Below, in pieces: positions 1-7,653 of a stretch of DNA of 64,000 nt. Both the position numbers and the translations under genes were made by a program. Source of the stretch: SCGC-AG-212-J23 sp036559525 (GTDB lineage Bacteria > Pseudomonadota > Gammaproteobacteria > Burkholderiales > SG8-39). The stretch covers positions 1 to 64,000 of the forward strand of contig DATBSZ010000273.1 in the NCBI GenBank assembly GCA_036559525.1, given 5' to 3'. The notes under the pieces were generated by a model. The model did no database searches and was not told where the DNA came from. It saw only the letters and a list, made by a program, of their open reading frames with translations. How positions within the stretch are numbered: position 1 is the stretch's first letter; each line of letters starts with the position of its first letter.

Positions 1-498
1 GATGCCGCCGCCAGTACGGATCTTCTGGTTCTGGAAATCGGCCAGCGACTTGATCTGCTTCTTGGTGAACATCTGGCCGGGACCGTGGGTCCAGACCGCC
101 AGCAGCTTGACGCCCTTGTACTCGCCGACCTTCTGGAAATGCTTCCAGTGGATGCGCGAGAAGGCCACCGAGTTGATCTCGGCGGTCTCGCCGGCGCCCG
201 GCAGCTCGGCCATCAGCGGCAGGATGTGGCGCGCCGGCGTGTAGCTCGCCGTCACATAGGAGAGATCCACCAGGCCGTCGCGCACCGCGTCGAAGGTGCC
301 CGGCGCGGCCGCTGGATGCTTCGGCAGCGACTGGAACTTGACGCGCCCGCCGGTCGCCTTCTCGACGTCCGCGGCCCAGTTGGCCTGCCAGATGGTGAGG
401 TGGTGCGTGGGCGGAACCCAGCTCGAGAACGTGAGCGGGGCTTGCGCGTGCGCGGGTAGGGCGAGCGCGATGAGCGCCAATGCCAGTGACCTGATCAT
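1..498 (-). CDS. TRAP transporter solute-binding protein, DctP family (3' end outside window)
   Basis: Periplasmic substrate-binding component of a tripartite ATP-independent periplasmic (TRAP) importer, which hands an organic acid to membrane partners. The first 166 residues are visible. An N-terminal signal peptide (MIRSLALALIALALPAHA) is followed by a mature start (QAPLTFSSW), then the family-typical stretches VEKATGGRVKF near residue 45 and FDAVRDGLVDLSYV near residue 65. The start ATG (complement of 496-498) has a near-perfect Shine-Dalgarno GGAGGAGG a few bases upstream. The gene reads off the left edge, so the ligand and the two membrane subunits cannot be judged. It is divergent from the HU gene, and a perfect 8-bp inverted repeat lies in the shared intergenic region. 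Family is clear; substrate unknown. Confidence 0.88.
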   Translation of the reverse strand, partial: MIRSLALALIALALPAHAQAPLTFSSWVPPTHHLTIWQANWAADVEKATGGRVKFQSLPKHPAAAPGTFDAVRDGLVDLSYVTASYTPARHILPLMAELPGAGETAEINSVAFSRIHWKHFQKVGEYKGVKLLAVWTHGPGQMFTKKQIKSLADFQNQKIRTGGGI

Positions 499-514
499 GC
501 AACCTCCTCCTTGA

Positions 515-566
515 GGTGTCGTAATCATAAATGTTTGTCCTGCGGCGTGTGCAAATTCACGACACC
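515..566. promoter_or_regulatory. Inverted repeat GGTGTCGT/ACGACACC, possible operator of the TRAP gene
   Basis: GGTGTCGT (515-522) and ACGACACC (559-566) form a perfect 8-bp inverted repeat with a 36-base spacer. The spacer holds a plausible minus-strand promoter: TTGCAC (complement of 549-554) and an AT-rich -10-like TTTATG/TATGAT around 524-531. The repeat therefore brackets the promoter of the solute-binding protein. The arrangement suits a regulator binding two half-sites, but no regulator gene is visible here. Confidence 0.4.
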
Positions 567-580
567 CGGCGACGCGCGCG

Positions 581-609
581 TTGTATTTCGATTTTGGTTT
601 GGATACGAT
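581..609 (+). promoter_or_regulatory. Putative sigma-70 promoter of the HU gene
   Basis: TTGTAT (581-586) and TACGAT (604-609) are separated by 17 bases, a good sigma-70 geometry. Transcription would start about 616, giving a short leader before the HU start at 650. Motif match only. Confidence 0.5.
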
Positions 610-649
610 TCCGTGCTCGCGGTTGGGGATGAAAGTCAGGGGAGAGCGC

Positions 650-937
650 ATGCCACACGTGGTTACCAAGTCCGATCTGGTCCAGGTTGCGGCAAAAGCG
701 GGGAACGTCAGCAAGGTGGCGGCAAACGAAGCGGTGAATGCGGTGTTCGAGGCGATCGTTTCCAACGTCGCGAAGGGCAAGCGCGTGACCGTGGTCGGTT
801 TCGGCACCTTTCTTCCGCGCACCAGAAAGGCGCGGGCCGGGCGCAGCCCGGTGAACGGGAAGGAGATCAAGATCTCTGCGAAAACAATTCCGGCGTTCGC
901 CGCGGGCCAGGGCTTCAAGGAAGCAGTCGGCAAGTAG
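650..937 (+). CDS. HU-family DNA-binding protein
   Basis: Small nucleoid-associated protein of the HU/IHF family, which binds and bends DNA as a dimer. The 95-residue product has the usual layout: N-terminal helices (MPHVVTKSDLVQVAAKAG), the GFGTF turn near residue 46, and the beta-arm with RTRKARAGRSPVNGKEI containing the conserved Pro that intercalates into DNA. ATG 650 is preferred over the in-frame ATG at 632 because AGGGGAG lies about eight bases upstream and the protein then has the family's standard length. The gene is monocistronic, with its own promoter and a strong intrinsic terminator right after it. Whether it is HupA/B-like or a divergent HU paralogue cannot be told from sequence alone. 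Confidence 0.9.
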   Translation: MPHVVTKSDLVQVAAKAGNVSKVAANEAVNAVFEAIVSNVAKGKRVTVVGFGTFLPRTRKARAGRSPVNGKEIKISAKTIPAFAAGQGFKEAVGK

Positions 938-953
938 AGCCTTACATGATCCG

Positions 954-993
954 CAAGGGGCTGAGCATTGCATGCCAGCCCCTTGTTTTTTTT
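954..993 (+). terminator. Rho-independent terminator of the HU gene
   Basis: A perfect 10-bp stem, CAAGGGGCTG (954-963) with CAGCCCCTTG (976-985), is followed by eight T residues (986-993). It begins 17 bases after the HU stop codon and isolates that gene from the downstream HNH gene. Confidence 0.9.
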
Positions 994-1035
994 GGCATTG
1001 CCAAGCAGAATCCTCGGCAAGCATGAATCTTGCGC

Positions 1036-1614
1036 ATGGATAAGCCGCTCATTCTTTCGCTCGACGCGCACGGCGTCCCGCACCGCTGGATCAGCTGGCA
1101 GCAGGCGTGCTTCTACTACGCGAAGGACCTGGTCGCGTGGACGCTCGGCGAGGAGAAGTTCACCTACTACGGCGGCATCTGCCGCCGTACCGGCGAGCGC
1201 TCGAGCATCACCGCGCATTCCATCGTCGCGATCAAGGGCAAGGCGCTGGCGGCGAAAGGCTTCAACCAGGTGCCGCCGCTCAACAACCGGGAACTGTTCC
1301 GCCGCGACCGCCACATGTGCGCCTATTGCGGCGGCGAGTTCAGCTATTTCCGCCTGACGCGCGACCACATCACGCCGCTGTCGCGCGGCGGCCGCGATAC
1401 GTGGATGAACGTGGTTACCACCTGCCGGCACTGCAACGGCCACAAGCGCAACCGCCTGCCGCAGGAATGCGGCCTCGAGCTGCTCTATGCGCCGTACGTG
1501 CCGAACAAGGCGGAGTACCTGATCCTCACCAACCGCCGCATCCTCGCCGACCAGATGGAGTTCCTGAAGCAGCATGTCGCGAGCCACTCGCGGCTTGTCC
1601 TAGCCCCTGCGTAG
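1036..1614 (+). CDS. HNH endonuclease family protein
   Basis: A 192-residue protein with a complete HNH nuclease core in its middle: zinc-ligand pair CAYC (95-98), TRDHITPLSRGG with the metal-binding His111, Asn125, the second zinc pair CRHC (130-133), and His136. This is the standard ββα-metal fold with two CxxC knuckles. The N-terminal third (conserved aromatic W/Y-rich stretch) and the C-terminal helix region are not domains I recognise. Similar stand-alone HNH proteins are common in betaproteobacterial chromosomes and their physiological target is unknown. ATG 1036 is the first ATG; an upstream TTG (1030) would add only two residues, and no strong ribosome-binding site is visible. No methylase partner lies nearby, so there is no sign of a restriction system. 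Confidence 0.85.
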   Translation: MDKPLILSLDAHGVPHRWISWQQACFYYAKDLVAWTLGEEKFTYYGGICRRTGERSSITAHSIVAIKGKALAAKGFNQVPPLNNRELFRRDRHMCAYCGGEFSYFRLTRDHITPLSRGGRDTWMNVVTTCRHCNGHKRNRLPQECGLELLYAPYVPNKAEYLILTNRRILADQMEFLKQHVASHSRLVLAPA

Positions 1615-1619
1615 CTTGT

Positions 1620-2624
1620 CTGCCTGAGTTTTGGCGCAATAGCGGTTTTCACCTTCTGAAGCGGGATCCGGCCGGTCGATTGACCGTCACCGACGATTTC
1701 CTGCGCGCCTACTACCTGCGGCCGGAGATCCACCCGGTCGAGGAATCCGGCGACGCCGAGCTCAGGCTGCACTCGTCGCTGATGAACGCGCCGCGAAGAA
1801 GCGTCGGCGAAAAGGAGCTCGAGGCGATCGAGGATGCCGATGCGCGCGACAACTACCGCGTCATCCTGAAGTTCAGGCAGAAGCTGCTCGATGCGGGCAC
1901 GGTCGAGGGCTGCTACAGGGGCCTCTTCAAGACCGGCGTCGACGTGCCGCCGATGTTCGTCGACCAGCTCGTGCATGTCATCCTGCGCAACGTTCTCGAC
2001 GGCTGCGACGACCCGCTGAAGCTGCGCGCGGCGGAGCTTTTCTTCCGGGAGCAGAAGGCCACCATCCAGGAAGGCCACGCCCTGCTCGCCGACCTGGAGA
2101 CCGTCGAGATGCACGCCAGCGGCAACCGCTACGGAGCGATCGGCAAGCTGATCGTCGAGGCGCAGGGCGACCTCGGAAAAGTCGACCTCGATGTCCTCGA
2201 CCGCGCCAATGCCGCGCTCTACTGGGAGCGCGACTCGCGCCACGACACGGTGATCAGCCTCACCTACGGCCGGCCGGCGCTGGATGCGCTTTGCCGGGTG
2301 ATGGAAGCCTGGGTGTCTCATTTTCTGAAAACCAAAGTCCAGGTGAAACCCATTCGAAAGATCGACGAGGCGCCCTGGGCGTGGCACGTCGGGCTCGACG
2401 CCGAGTCGACTGCGATCCTGAACGAGCTGTGGTCGGGCGCGCAGATCGAGCAGGGCCGGATGCGCAACATCCTCGCCATCTTCGGCCTGCAGTTCGACGA
2501 CCCGGCGGCCATGCGAACCGACCTCCGCGGCAGGACGATCTACCTCGCGCTGTCGTGCGAGGACGGGGTGGTGCGGATGAAGCCGCAGAACCTGCTGACG
2601 AATCTTCCGCTGCATGAAGCCTGA
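1620..2624 (+). CDS. DUF6352 family protein of unknown function, apparent CTG start
   Basis: About 334 residues matching the betaproteobacterial DUF6352 family over its whole length: PEFWRNSGFHLL at the N-terminus, VTDDFLRAYYLRPEIHPVEES, DARDNYRVILKFRQKLL, VDVPPMFVDQLVHVILRNVL, YWERDSRHDTVISLTYG, and the C-terminal MKPQNLLTNLPL. Function is unknown. The family N-terminus begins M-P-x-F-W, but here the codon before P-E-F-W is CTG (1620); no ATG, GTG or TTG lies at or shortly before it. The first canonical in-frame codon inside the gene is TTG 1680, which would remove the conserved opening. I therefore place the start at CTG 1620, six bases after the HNH gene. The 3' end overlaps the glycosylase gene by 11 bases. 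Confidence 0.8.
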   Translation: MPEFWRNSGFHLLKRDPAGRLTVTDDFLRAYYLRPEIHPVEESGDAELRLHSSLMNAPRRSVGEKELEAIEDADARDNYRVILKFRQKLLDAGTVEGCYRGLFKTGVDVPPMFVDQLVHVILRNVLDGCDDPLKLRAAELFFREQKATIQEGHALLADLETVEMHASGNRYGAIGKLIVEAQGDLGKVDLDVLDRANAALYWERDSRHDTVISLTYGRPALDALCRVMEAWVSHFLKTKVQVKPIRKIDEAPWAWHVGLDAESTAILNELWSGAQIEQGRMRNILAIFGLQFDDPAAMRTDLRGRTIYLALSCEDGVVRMKPQNLLTNLPLHEA

Positions 2625-3234
2625 TTACTGGGATCGCGCGAAGCGCGCCCTTTCCAGGAACGATGCGGTCATGAAGGAAATCATGCGCAGCCGGCGGGGC
2701 GTCCACCTGGTGCGTCGCGGCGAGCCCTTCCTCACCCTGGCGCGCGCGATCTGCGGGCAGCAGATCTCGGTCAAGGCCGCGCAGAGCGTATGGGACAGGG
2801 TCTGCATTTGCCTGGACCAAAAAATCACTCCTGAGGCGGTTATTGCCAAAGACAGAAAGGTCCTGCGCGCCTGCGGGCTTTCCGACCGCAAGACCGAGTA
2901 CATCGCCGACCTCGCCCAGCACTTCGCCGACGGCAGCATCCACGTCCACCGCTGGCCGCAGATGCCGGACGAGGAGATCATCGCCGAGCTGGTCGAGGTG
3001 CGCGGCATCGGCCGCTGGACCGCGGAGATGTTCCTGATCTTCAACCTGCTGCGTCCCGACGTGCTCCCGCTCGACGACCTGGGCTTGCAGAAGGCGATCC
3101 GGCTTTTGTATTTTCGAAAAAGACCCGTTTCCCTGCGGACTATGCGCAAGCTTGGCGAAAGCTGGCGGCCGTGGCGCTCGGTGGCGACCTGGTACCTCTG
3201 GCGCTCGCTCGATCCAGTCCCGGTAGAATACTGA
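2614..3234 (+). CDS. DNA-3-methyladenine glycosylase II (AlkA-type, HhH-GPD)
   Basis: Base-excision repair glycosylase that removes alkylated purines from DNA. The 206-residue protein has the GQQISVKAA helix, the helix-hairpin-helix EVRGIGRWTAEMFLIF, and the catalytic aspartate in LPLDDLGLQKA (Asp155). It lacks an Ada-like or AlkA N-terminal beta domain, so it is the short single-domain bacterial form. The start overlaps the DUF6352 gene and the stop precedes the accA TTG start by five bases, suggesting co-transcription. A glycosylase next to accA is usual in betaproteobacteria. Confidence 0.92.
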   Translation: MKPDYWDRAKRALSRNDAVMKEIMRSRRGVHLVRRGEPFLTLARAICGQQISVKAAQSVWDRVCICLDQKITPEAVIAKDRKVLRACGLSDRKTEYIADLAQHFADGSIHVHRWPQMPDEEIIAELVEVRGIGRWTAEMFLIFNLLRPDVLPLDDLGLQKAIRLLYFRKRPVSLRTMRKLGESWRPWRSVATWYLWRSLDPVPVEY

Positions 3235-3239
3235 CCCCG

Positions 3240-4208
3240 TTGAAGACCACCTTCCTCGAATTCGAGCAGCCGATCGCGGAGCTCGAGACCCGCATCGAGG
3301 AGCTGCGCTTCGTCCAGGACGACTCGGCGGTCGACATCTCGGAAGAGATCCAGCGCCTCACCAAGCGCAGCCAGTCGCTCACCAAGGACATCTACGGCAA
3401 GTTGAGCCCCTGGCAGGTGGCCCAGGTGGCGCGCCACCCGCAGCGCCCGTTCACGCTCGACTACGTCCAGGCGCTGTTCACGCACTTCGAGGAGCTGCAC
3501 GGCGACCGCACGTTCTCCGACGATGCCTCGATCGTCGGCGGGCTCGCGCGCTTCAACGGCACGGCGTGCATGGTGATCGGGCACCAGAAGGGCCGCGACA
3601 CCAAGGAAAAGATCCTGCGCAACTTCGGCATGCCCAAGCCCGAGGGCTACCGCAAGGCGCTCAGGCTCATGAAGCTGGCCGAGAAATTCGCGCTGCCGGT
3701 GTTCACGTTCGTCGATACGCCGGGTGCTTTTCCCGGCATCGATGCCGAGGAGCGCGGCCAGTCGGAGGCCATCGGCAGGAATCTGTTCGAGATGGCGCGC
3801 CTGCGCTCGCCGATCATCGTCACCATCATCGGCGAGGGTGGCTCGGGCGGCGCGCTCGCCATCGCCGTCGGCGACATCATGCTGATGATGCAGTACGCCA
3901 CCTACTCGGTGATCTCGCCCGAGGGCTGCGCCTCGATCCTGTGGCGCAGCGCCGACATGGCGCCCGATGCGGCCGACGCGCTGGGCATCACCGCTAGTCG
4001 CCTGAAGACCCTCGGCCTGATCGACAAGATCGTGCCCGAGCCCCTCGGCGGCGCGCACCGCGACCCGCAGGTCGCGGCGCAGGCGCTGAAGAAAGCGCTC
4101 GCCGAAGCGCTCAAGCAGCTCCAGGAGAAAAAGCCCAAGGAGCTGGTCGAGACCCGGCTCGAGCGGCTGATGGCCCATGGCAAGTTCAAGGAAGCGGCCG
4201 AGCGGTAG
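3240..4208 (+). CDS. accA: Acetyl-CoA carboxylase carboxyltransferase subunit alpha
   Basis: Alpha half of the carboxyltransferase of acetyl-CoA carboxylase; it pairs with AccD (encoded at 43.4 kb) to make malonyl-CoA for fatty-acid synthesis. The 322 residues open with the family signature KTTFLEFEQPIAELE and RFVQDDSAVDISEEI, and carry the crotonase-fold core with GAFPGIDAEERGQ and GEGGSGGALAIAVGD. A TTG start at 3240 gives exactly the canonical N-terminus; a longer reading adds residues that are only a shadow of the upstream gene. The 3' end overlaps tilS by 32 bases, implying translational coupling. Confidence 0.96.
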   Translation: MKTTFLEFEQPIAELETRIEELRFVQDDSAVDISEEIQRLTKRSQSLTKDIYGKLSPWQVAQVARHPQRPFTLDYVQALFTHFEELHGDRTFSDDASIVGGLARFNGTACMVIGHQKGRDTKEKILRNFGMPKPEGYRKALRLMKLAEKFALPVFTFVDTPGAFPGIDAEERGQSEAIGRNLFEMARLRSPIIVTIIGEGGSGGALAIAVGDIMLMMQYATYSVISPEGCASILWRSADMAPDAADALGITASRLKTLGLIDKIVPEPLGGAHRDPQVAAQALKKALAEALKQLQEKKPKELVETRLERLMAHGKFKEAAER

Positions 4209-5349
4209 GGGCATTGCGGTCGCCCTGTCGGGCGGCGTCGACTCTGTAGTTCTGCTTCACAGGCTAAGGAACGAGCCGGGCCTGCGCGCGATTCACGTCC
4301 ACCACGGGCTAAGCCCGAACGCCGATGCATGGGCCGCCTTCTGCCGGCGCCTGTGCAAGCGCCTCGGCGTGCCTCTCGTCGTCAAGAAGGTGAAAGTGGT
4401 GAAGCAAGGCGAGGGACTCGAAGCCGCGGCGCGCGCGGCCCGGTATGAGGTGTTCAGGAAAATTCCCGCCGAGGCGGTGGTTCTGGCCCATCACCTCGAT
4501 GATCAGGCCGAGACGGTCCTCATGAACCTGCTGCGCGGGGCGGGACGGCGCGGGGCGAGCGGCATGCCGCGCGAGTCGCGGTTCCATGGGAAGCGGCTGC
4601 TGCGGCCGCTGCTGGATGTGCCGCGCGAGGCGATCGTCGCCTACGCGCGCGAGCACGGCCTGACCTGGATCGAGGACGAGAGCAATGCGGACGAATCGCT
4701 GACGCGCAATTTCGTCCGGCGGCGGCTGGCACCCCTGATGCAGCAGAAATATCCGAAGTGGCGTGAAAACCTGGCGCGGGCGGCGCGGCACTTTTCGCGC
4801 CAGGAAGCCGGCGCGCAAGACCTGCTGCGGAAATTCCTGCAAGCGAAGGGCCTGCGCGCGCCGAGCGAGGCGAAGCTGGTCGAGATGCTGAAGCAGCTCA
4901 CGTCGCAGGGCAGCAAGACCCTGATCGAGCACGACGGCGCGCGCCTGCGCGTATACAGGGGAAAGATCATGGAAGATCGGGGCGCGGGCTCGTTCAGCCC
5001 GATTCCATGGAAGGGCGAGCCGAAGCTCCCGATTCCCGAGCTCGGCGGCGAGCTGCGCTTCCGCGCGGTGCGCGGTAAGGGCTTTTCCAAGAACCTGTTC
5101 AAGAAGACCCTCAGCATCCGGTTGCGCGCCGGCGGCGAGCGCCTGCAGCCGGACCCGCGGCGGCCGCGGCGCACGCTGAAAAATCTGTTCCAGGAAGCGG
5201 GCGTGCCGCCGTGGGAGCGCGACCGGCTCCCGCTTCTCACCAGCGGCGACGACGTGGTGTGGGTCCCCGGGCTCGGCGTGGATGTGAAATACCGCGCGGC
5301 GAAAAATGCGTCCGGCATCCTGCCGGAATGGCGTAAAATGCCGGGTTAA
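4177..5349 (+). CDS. tilS: tRNA(Ile)-lysidine synthetase
   Basis: Modifies cytidine-34 of the CAU-anticodon tRNA-Ile to lysidine, switching it from Met to Ile decoding; essential in most bacteria. The PP-loop ATP pyrophosphatase motif SGGVDS is near residue 19, followed by HHLDDQAETVLMNLLRGAG and the TilS C-terminal domain (LSIRLRAGGERLQP to GLGVDVKYRA). At 390 residues it is slightly shorter than the Escherichia coli enzyme. The ATG at 4177 lies inside accA; no other canonical start precedes the PP-loop. Confidence 0.94.
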   Translation: MASSRKRPSGRGIAVALSGGVDSVVLLHRLRNEPGLRAIHVHHGLSPNADAWAAFCRRLCKRLGVPLVVKKVKVVKQGEGLEAAARAARYEVFRKIPAEAVVLAHHLDDQAETVLMNLLRGAGRRGASGMPRESRFHGKRLLRPLLDVPREAIVAYAREHGLTWIEDESNADESLTRNFVRRRLAPLMQQKYPKWRENLARAARHFSRQEAGAQDLLRKFLQAKGLRAPSEAKLVEMLKQLTSQGSKTLIEHDGARLRVYRGKIMEDRGAGSFSPIPWKGEPKLPIPELGGELRFRAVRGKGFSKNLFKKTLSIRLRAGGERLQPDPRRPRRTLKNLFQEAGVPPWERDRLPLLTSGDDVVWVPGLGVDVKYRAAKNASGILPEWRKMPG

Positions 5350-5379
5350 TGCGTTGATTTCCCAAGGAGAATGCAGTCA

Positions 5380-5814
5380 ATGGCCGTGGAGCAGACCCTC
5401 TCGATCATCAAGCCCGACGCGGTCAAGAAAAACGTCATCGGGAAGATCCTGGCGCGCTTCGAGGCCGCTGGCCTGCGCATCGTCGCCGCGCGCATGGCGC
5501 ATCTGTCGCGCAAGGAAGCCGAAGGCTTCTACGCAGTTCACCGCGAACGTCCGTTCTTCAAGGATCTGGTCGAGTTCATGATTTCGGGGCCGGTGATGAT
5601 CCAGGTGCTCGAAGGCGAGAGCGCGATCGCGCGCAACCGCGAGCTGATGGGCGCCACGGACCCGAAAAAGGCCGCCAAGGGGACGATCCGCGCCGACTTC
5701 GCCGATTCGATCGACGCCAACGCGGTGCACGGCTCCGACGGGCCTGAGACCGCGCGCAAGGAAATCGCCTACTTCTTTCCGAAGGTCGATGAGAGAAAAC
5801 CTGCTCGGGCTTGA
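5380..5814 (+). CDS. ndk: Nucleoside-diphosphate kinase
   Basis: Cytosolic enzyme that transfers the gamma-phosphate of ATP to other NDPs through a phospho-histidine. The 144 residues include QTLSIIKPDAVKKN at the start and the active-site loop NAVHGSDGPETA with catalytic His117. Two ATGs are possible, 5371 and 5380; AAGGAG at 5364-5369 is ideally spaced only for the second, which also gives the family-standard MAVEQTLS start. First gene of the ndk-to-der operon; it overlaps rlmN by 26 bases. Confidence 0.96.
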   Translation: MAVEQTLSIIKPDAVKKNVIGKILARFEAAGLRIVAARMAHLSRKEAEGFYAVHRERPFFKDLVEFMISGPVMIQVLEGESAIARNRELMGATDPKKAAKGTIRADFADSIDANAVHGSDGPETARKEIAYFFPKVDERKPARA

Positions 5815-6871
5815 CGCGGCCGGCCTCGAGCGCTTCTTCGAAGCGCAGGGCGAGAAGCCGTTCCGCGCGCGCCAGCTCCTGCGCTGGATTCACCAGCGCG
5901 GCGAGGGCGACTTCGCAGGCATGAGCGACCTCGCCCGAGCGCTGCGCGAGCGGCTGCCGTCTATCGCGGGCGTGGAGGCGCCGGTGATCGTCGGCGACAC
6001 CGCGGCGGCAGACGGCACTCGCAAGTGGCTGCTCAAGGTCGATCGGGCGAACGCGGTCGAGGCGGTGTTCATCCCCGAGACGCGGCGCGGCACTCTGTGC
6101 GTCTCGAGCCAGGCCGGTTGCGTCCTCGATTGCGCCTTCTGCTCGACCGGCAAGCAGGGCTTCAACCGTAACCTCTCCACCGCCGAGATCGTCGGCCAGC
6201 TCTGGCTCGCGAACCGCCTGTTGAAGGGTGATAATCACGGCGAAAGACCTGTGACCAACGTGGTCATGATGGGAATGGGGGAGCCGCTCCTGAACCTGGA
6301 CAACGTGATCCCGGCGCTGCGGCTGATGCTCGACGACAACGCCTACGGACTTTCGCGCCGCCGCGTGACGGTCTCGACCGCCGGCGTGATCCCGGGGATC
6401 GAGCGCCTGCGCGACGAATGCCCGGTGGCGCTCGCGGTCTCGCTGCACGCGCCCAACGACGAGCTGCGCGACCGCCTGGTGCCGGTGAACCGCAAGTATC
6501 CGCTCGCCGAGCTGGTGAAGGCGTGCAAGCGCTATCTCGACAAGGCGCCGCGCGATTTCATCACTTTCGAGTACGTGATGCTCGAGGGCGTGAACGACGG
6601 CGACGCGCACGCCCGCGAGCTGGTGGCGCTCGCGGCGAAGGTGCGCAGCAAGTTCAATCTCATCCCGTTCAACCCGTTCGCGAATTCCGGCTTCAAGCGC
6701 TCCTCGCCCGAGCGCATCCGGAGCTTCGCCGAGATCCTGCAGCGCGCCGGGCTGACGGTCACGATACGCAAGACGCGCGGCGACGATATCGCTGCCGCCT
6801 GCGGCCAGCTGGCCGGCGATGTCACGGACCGCACGCGCAGGAGCCTTGCCCTCAAGGAGCTGCGCGCTTGA
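5789..6871 (+). CDS. rlmN: Dual-specificity RNA methyltransferase RlmN
   Basis: Radical-SAM enzyme that makes 2-methyladenosine at A2503 of 23S rRNA and A37 of some tRNAs. The CxxxCxxC cluster motif is visible in AGCVLDCAFCSTGKQGF, with the preceding RRGTLCVSSQ, the GMGEPLLNLDNV stretch, and the C-terminal catalytic cysteine in AAACGQLAGD. Length (360) is typical. The stop overlaps the TTG start of pilW. Confidence 0.96.
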   Translation: MRENLLGLDAAGLERFFEAQGEKPFRARQLLRWIHQRGEGDFAGMSDLARALRERLPSIAGVEAPVIVGDTAAADGTRKWLLKVDRANAVEAVFIPETRRGTLCVSSQAGCVLDCAFCSTGKQGFNRNLSTAEIVGQLWLANRLLKGDNHGERPVTNVVMMGMGEPLLNLDNVIPALRLMLDDNAYGLSRRRVTVSTAGVIPGIERLRDECPVALAVSLHAPNDELRDRLVPVNRKYPLAELVKACKRYLDKAPRDFITFEYVMLEGVNDGDAHARELVALAAKVRSKFNLIPFNPFANSGFKRSSPERIRSFAEILQRAGLTVTIRKTRGDDIAAACGQLAGDVTDRTRRSLALKELRA

Positions 6872-7653
6872 AACGGCTTCTTCTTGTCATGCTTCTGGCC
6901 GGCTGCGCCGCGAAGGACACCGGTCCTTCGCAGGAGAGCGTGTCGATCATCGGCGAGGCGGCGGACCCGCGCAACCGGGCGAAGCTGCACACCGACCTCG
7001 CTTCGCTCTACTTCGGCGCCGGCAACTTCGGGGTCGCGCTGGAGGAGCTGCGCCTGGCCCAGTCGGCCGATTCGAACTACGCGCCGACGCACGGGATGTT
7101 CGGCCTGCTGTACATGGAGCTGAAGGAGAACGCTCGCGCCGAGGAGAGCTTCGAGCGCGCGCTGCGCCTTGCGCCGAACGACTCCGACATCAACCACAAC
7201 TACGGCTGGTTCCTGTGCCAGACCGGGCGCGAGCCGGCGTCGATCAAGTACTTCCTGGTCGCGGTCCGCAACCCGCTCTACACGACGCCGTGGCGCTCGT
7301 ATTCGGCGGCCGGGGTCTGCACGCTGAAGCTCGACGAGTCCAAGTCCAAATCGAAGGAGAAGGACGCCGAGGCGTTCTTCGAGCGCGCGCTGCGGCTCGA
7401 GCCGGACGAGCCCGCGTCGCTGCTGCAGCTCGGTCAGATCCGTTACCGGCAGGGCAATATCGCCGATGCGCGCAAGCTGGTCGCGCGCTACAACAAGGTC
7501 GCCAACCCGAGCGCCGAGTCGCTGTGGCTCGCGGTGCGCATCGAGCGCCGGCTGGGCGAGCGCCTCCAGGAGCAGGCTTACGCCAACCAGCTGCGGCGGC
7601 GCTACCCGGCTTCGGCGGAAAACCAGTCTTTGCAGCGCGGGCGATATGACTGA
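6868..7653 (+). CDS. pilW: Type IV pilus biogenesis/stability protein PilW (PilF-like TPR lipoprotein)
   Basis: Outer-membrane lipoprotein that helps assemble and stabilise the PilQ secretin of type IV pili. The 261 residues begin with a lipoprotein signal ending in the lipobox LLAGC, followed by six or so tetratricopeptide repeats (for example ALEELRLAQSADSNYAPTH, AEESFERALRLAPNDSDIN). The TTG start at 6868 overlaps the rlmN stop and has AAGGAG nine bases upstream; an ATG at 6889 would cut the signal sequence. Position between rlmN and rodZ is the conserved place for this gene in betaproteobacteria. Confidence 0.9.
   Translation: MKRLLLVMLLAGCAAKDTGPSQESVSIIGEAADPRNRAKLHTDLASLYFGAGNFGVALEELRLAQSADSNYAPTHGMFGLLYMELKENARAEESFERALRLAPNDSDINHNYGWFLCQTGREPASIKYFLVAVRNPLYTTPWRSYSAAGVCTLKLDESKSKSKEKDAEAFFERALRLEPDEPASLLQLGQIRYRQGNIADARKLVARYNKVANPSAESLWLAVRIERRLGERLQEQAYANQLRRRYPASAENQSLQRGRYD

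Noticed and set aside
1036..1614. HNH protein as a homing endonuclease or part of a restriction or Cas9-like system
   Set aside because: No intron, methylase, CRISPR or split host gene is nearby; it is a stand-alone gene.
2625..4214. 529-codon minus-strand frame
   Set aside because: Antisense to the AlkA-type gene and accA, whose motifs and coupling are unambiguous.
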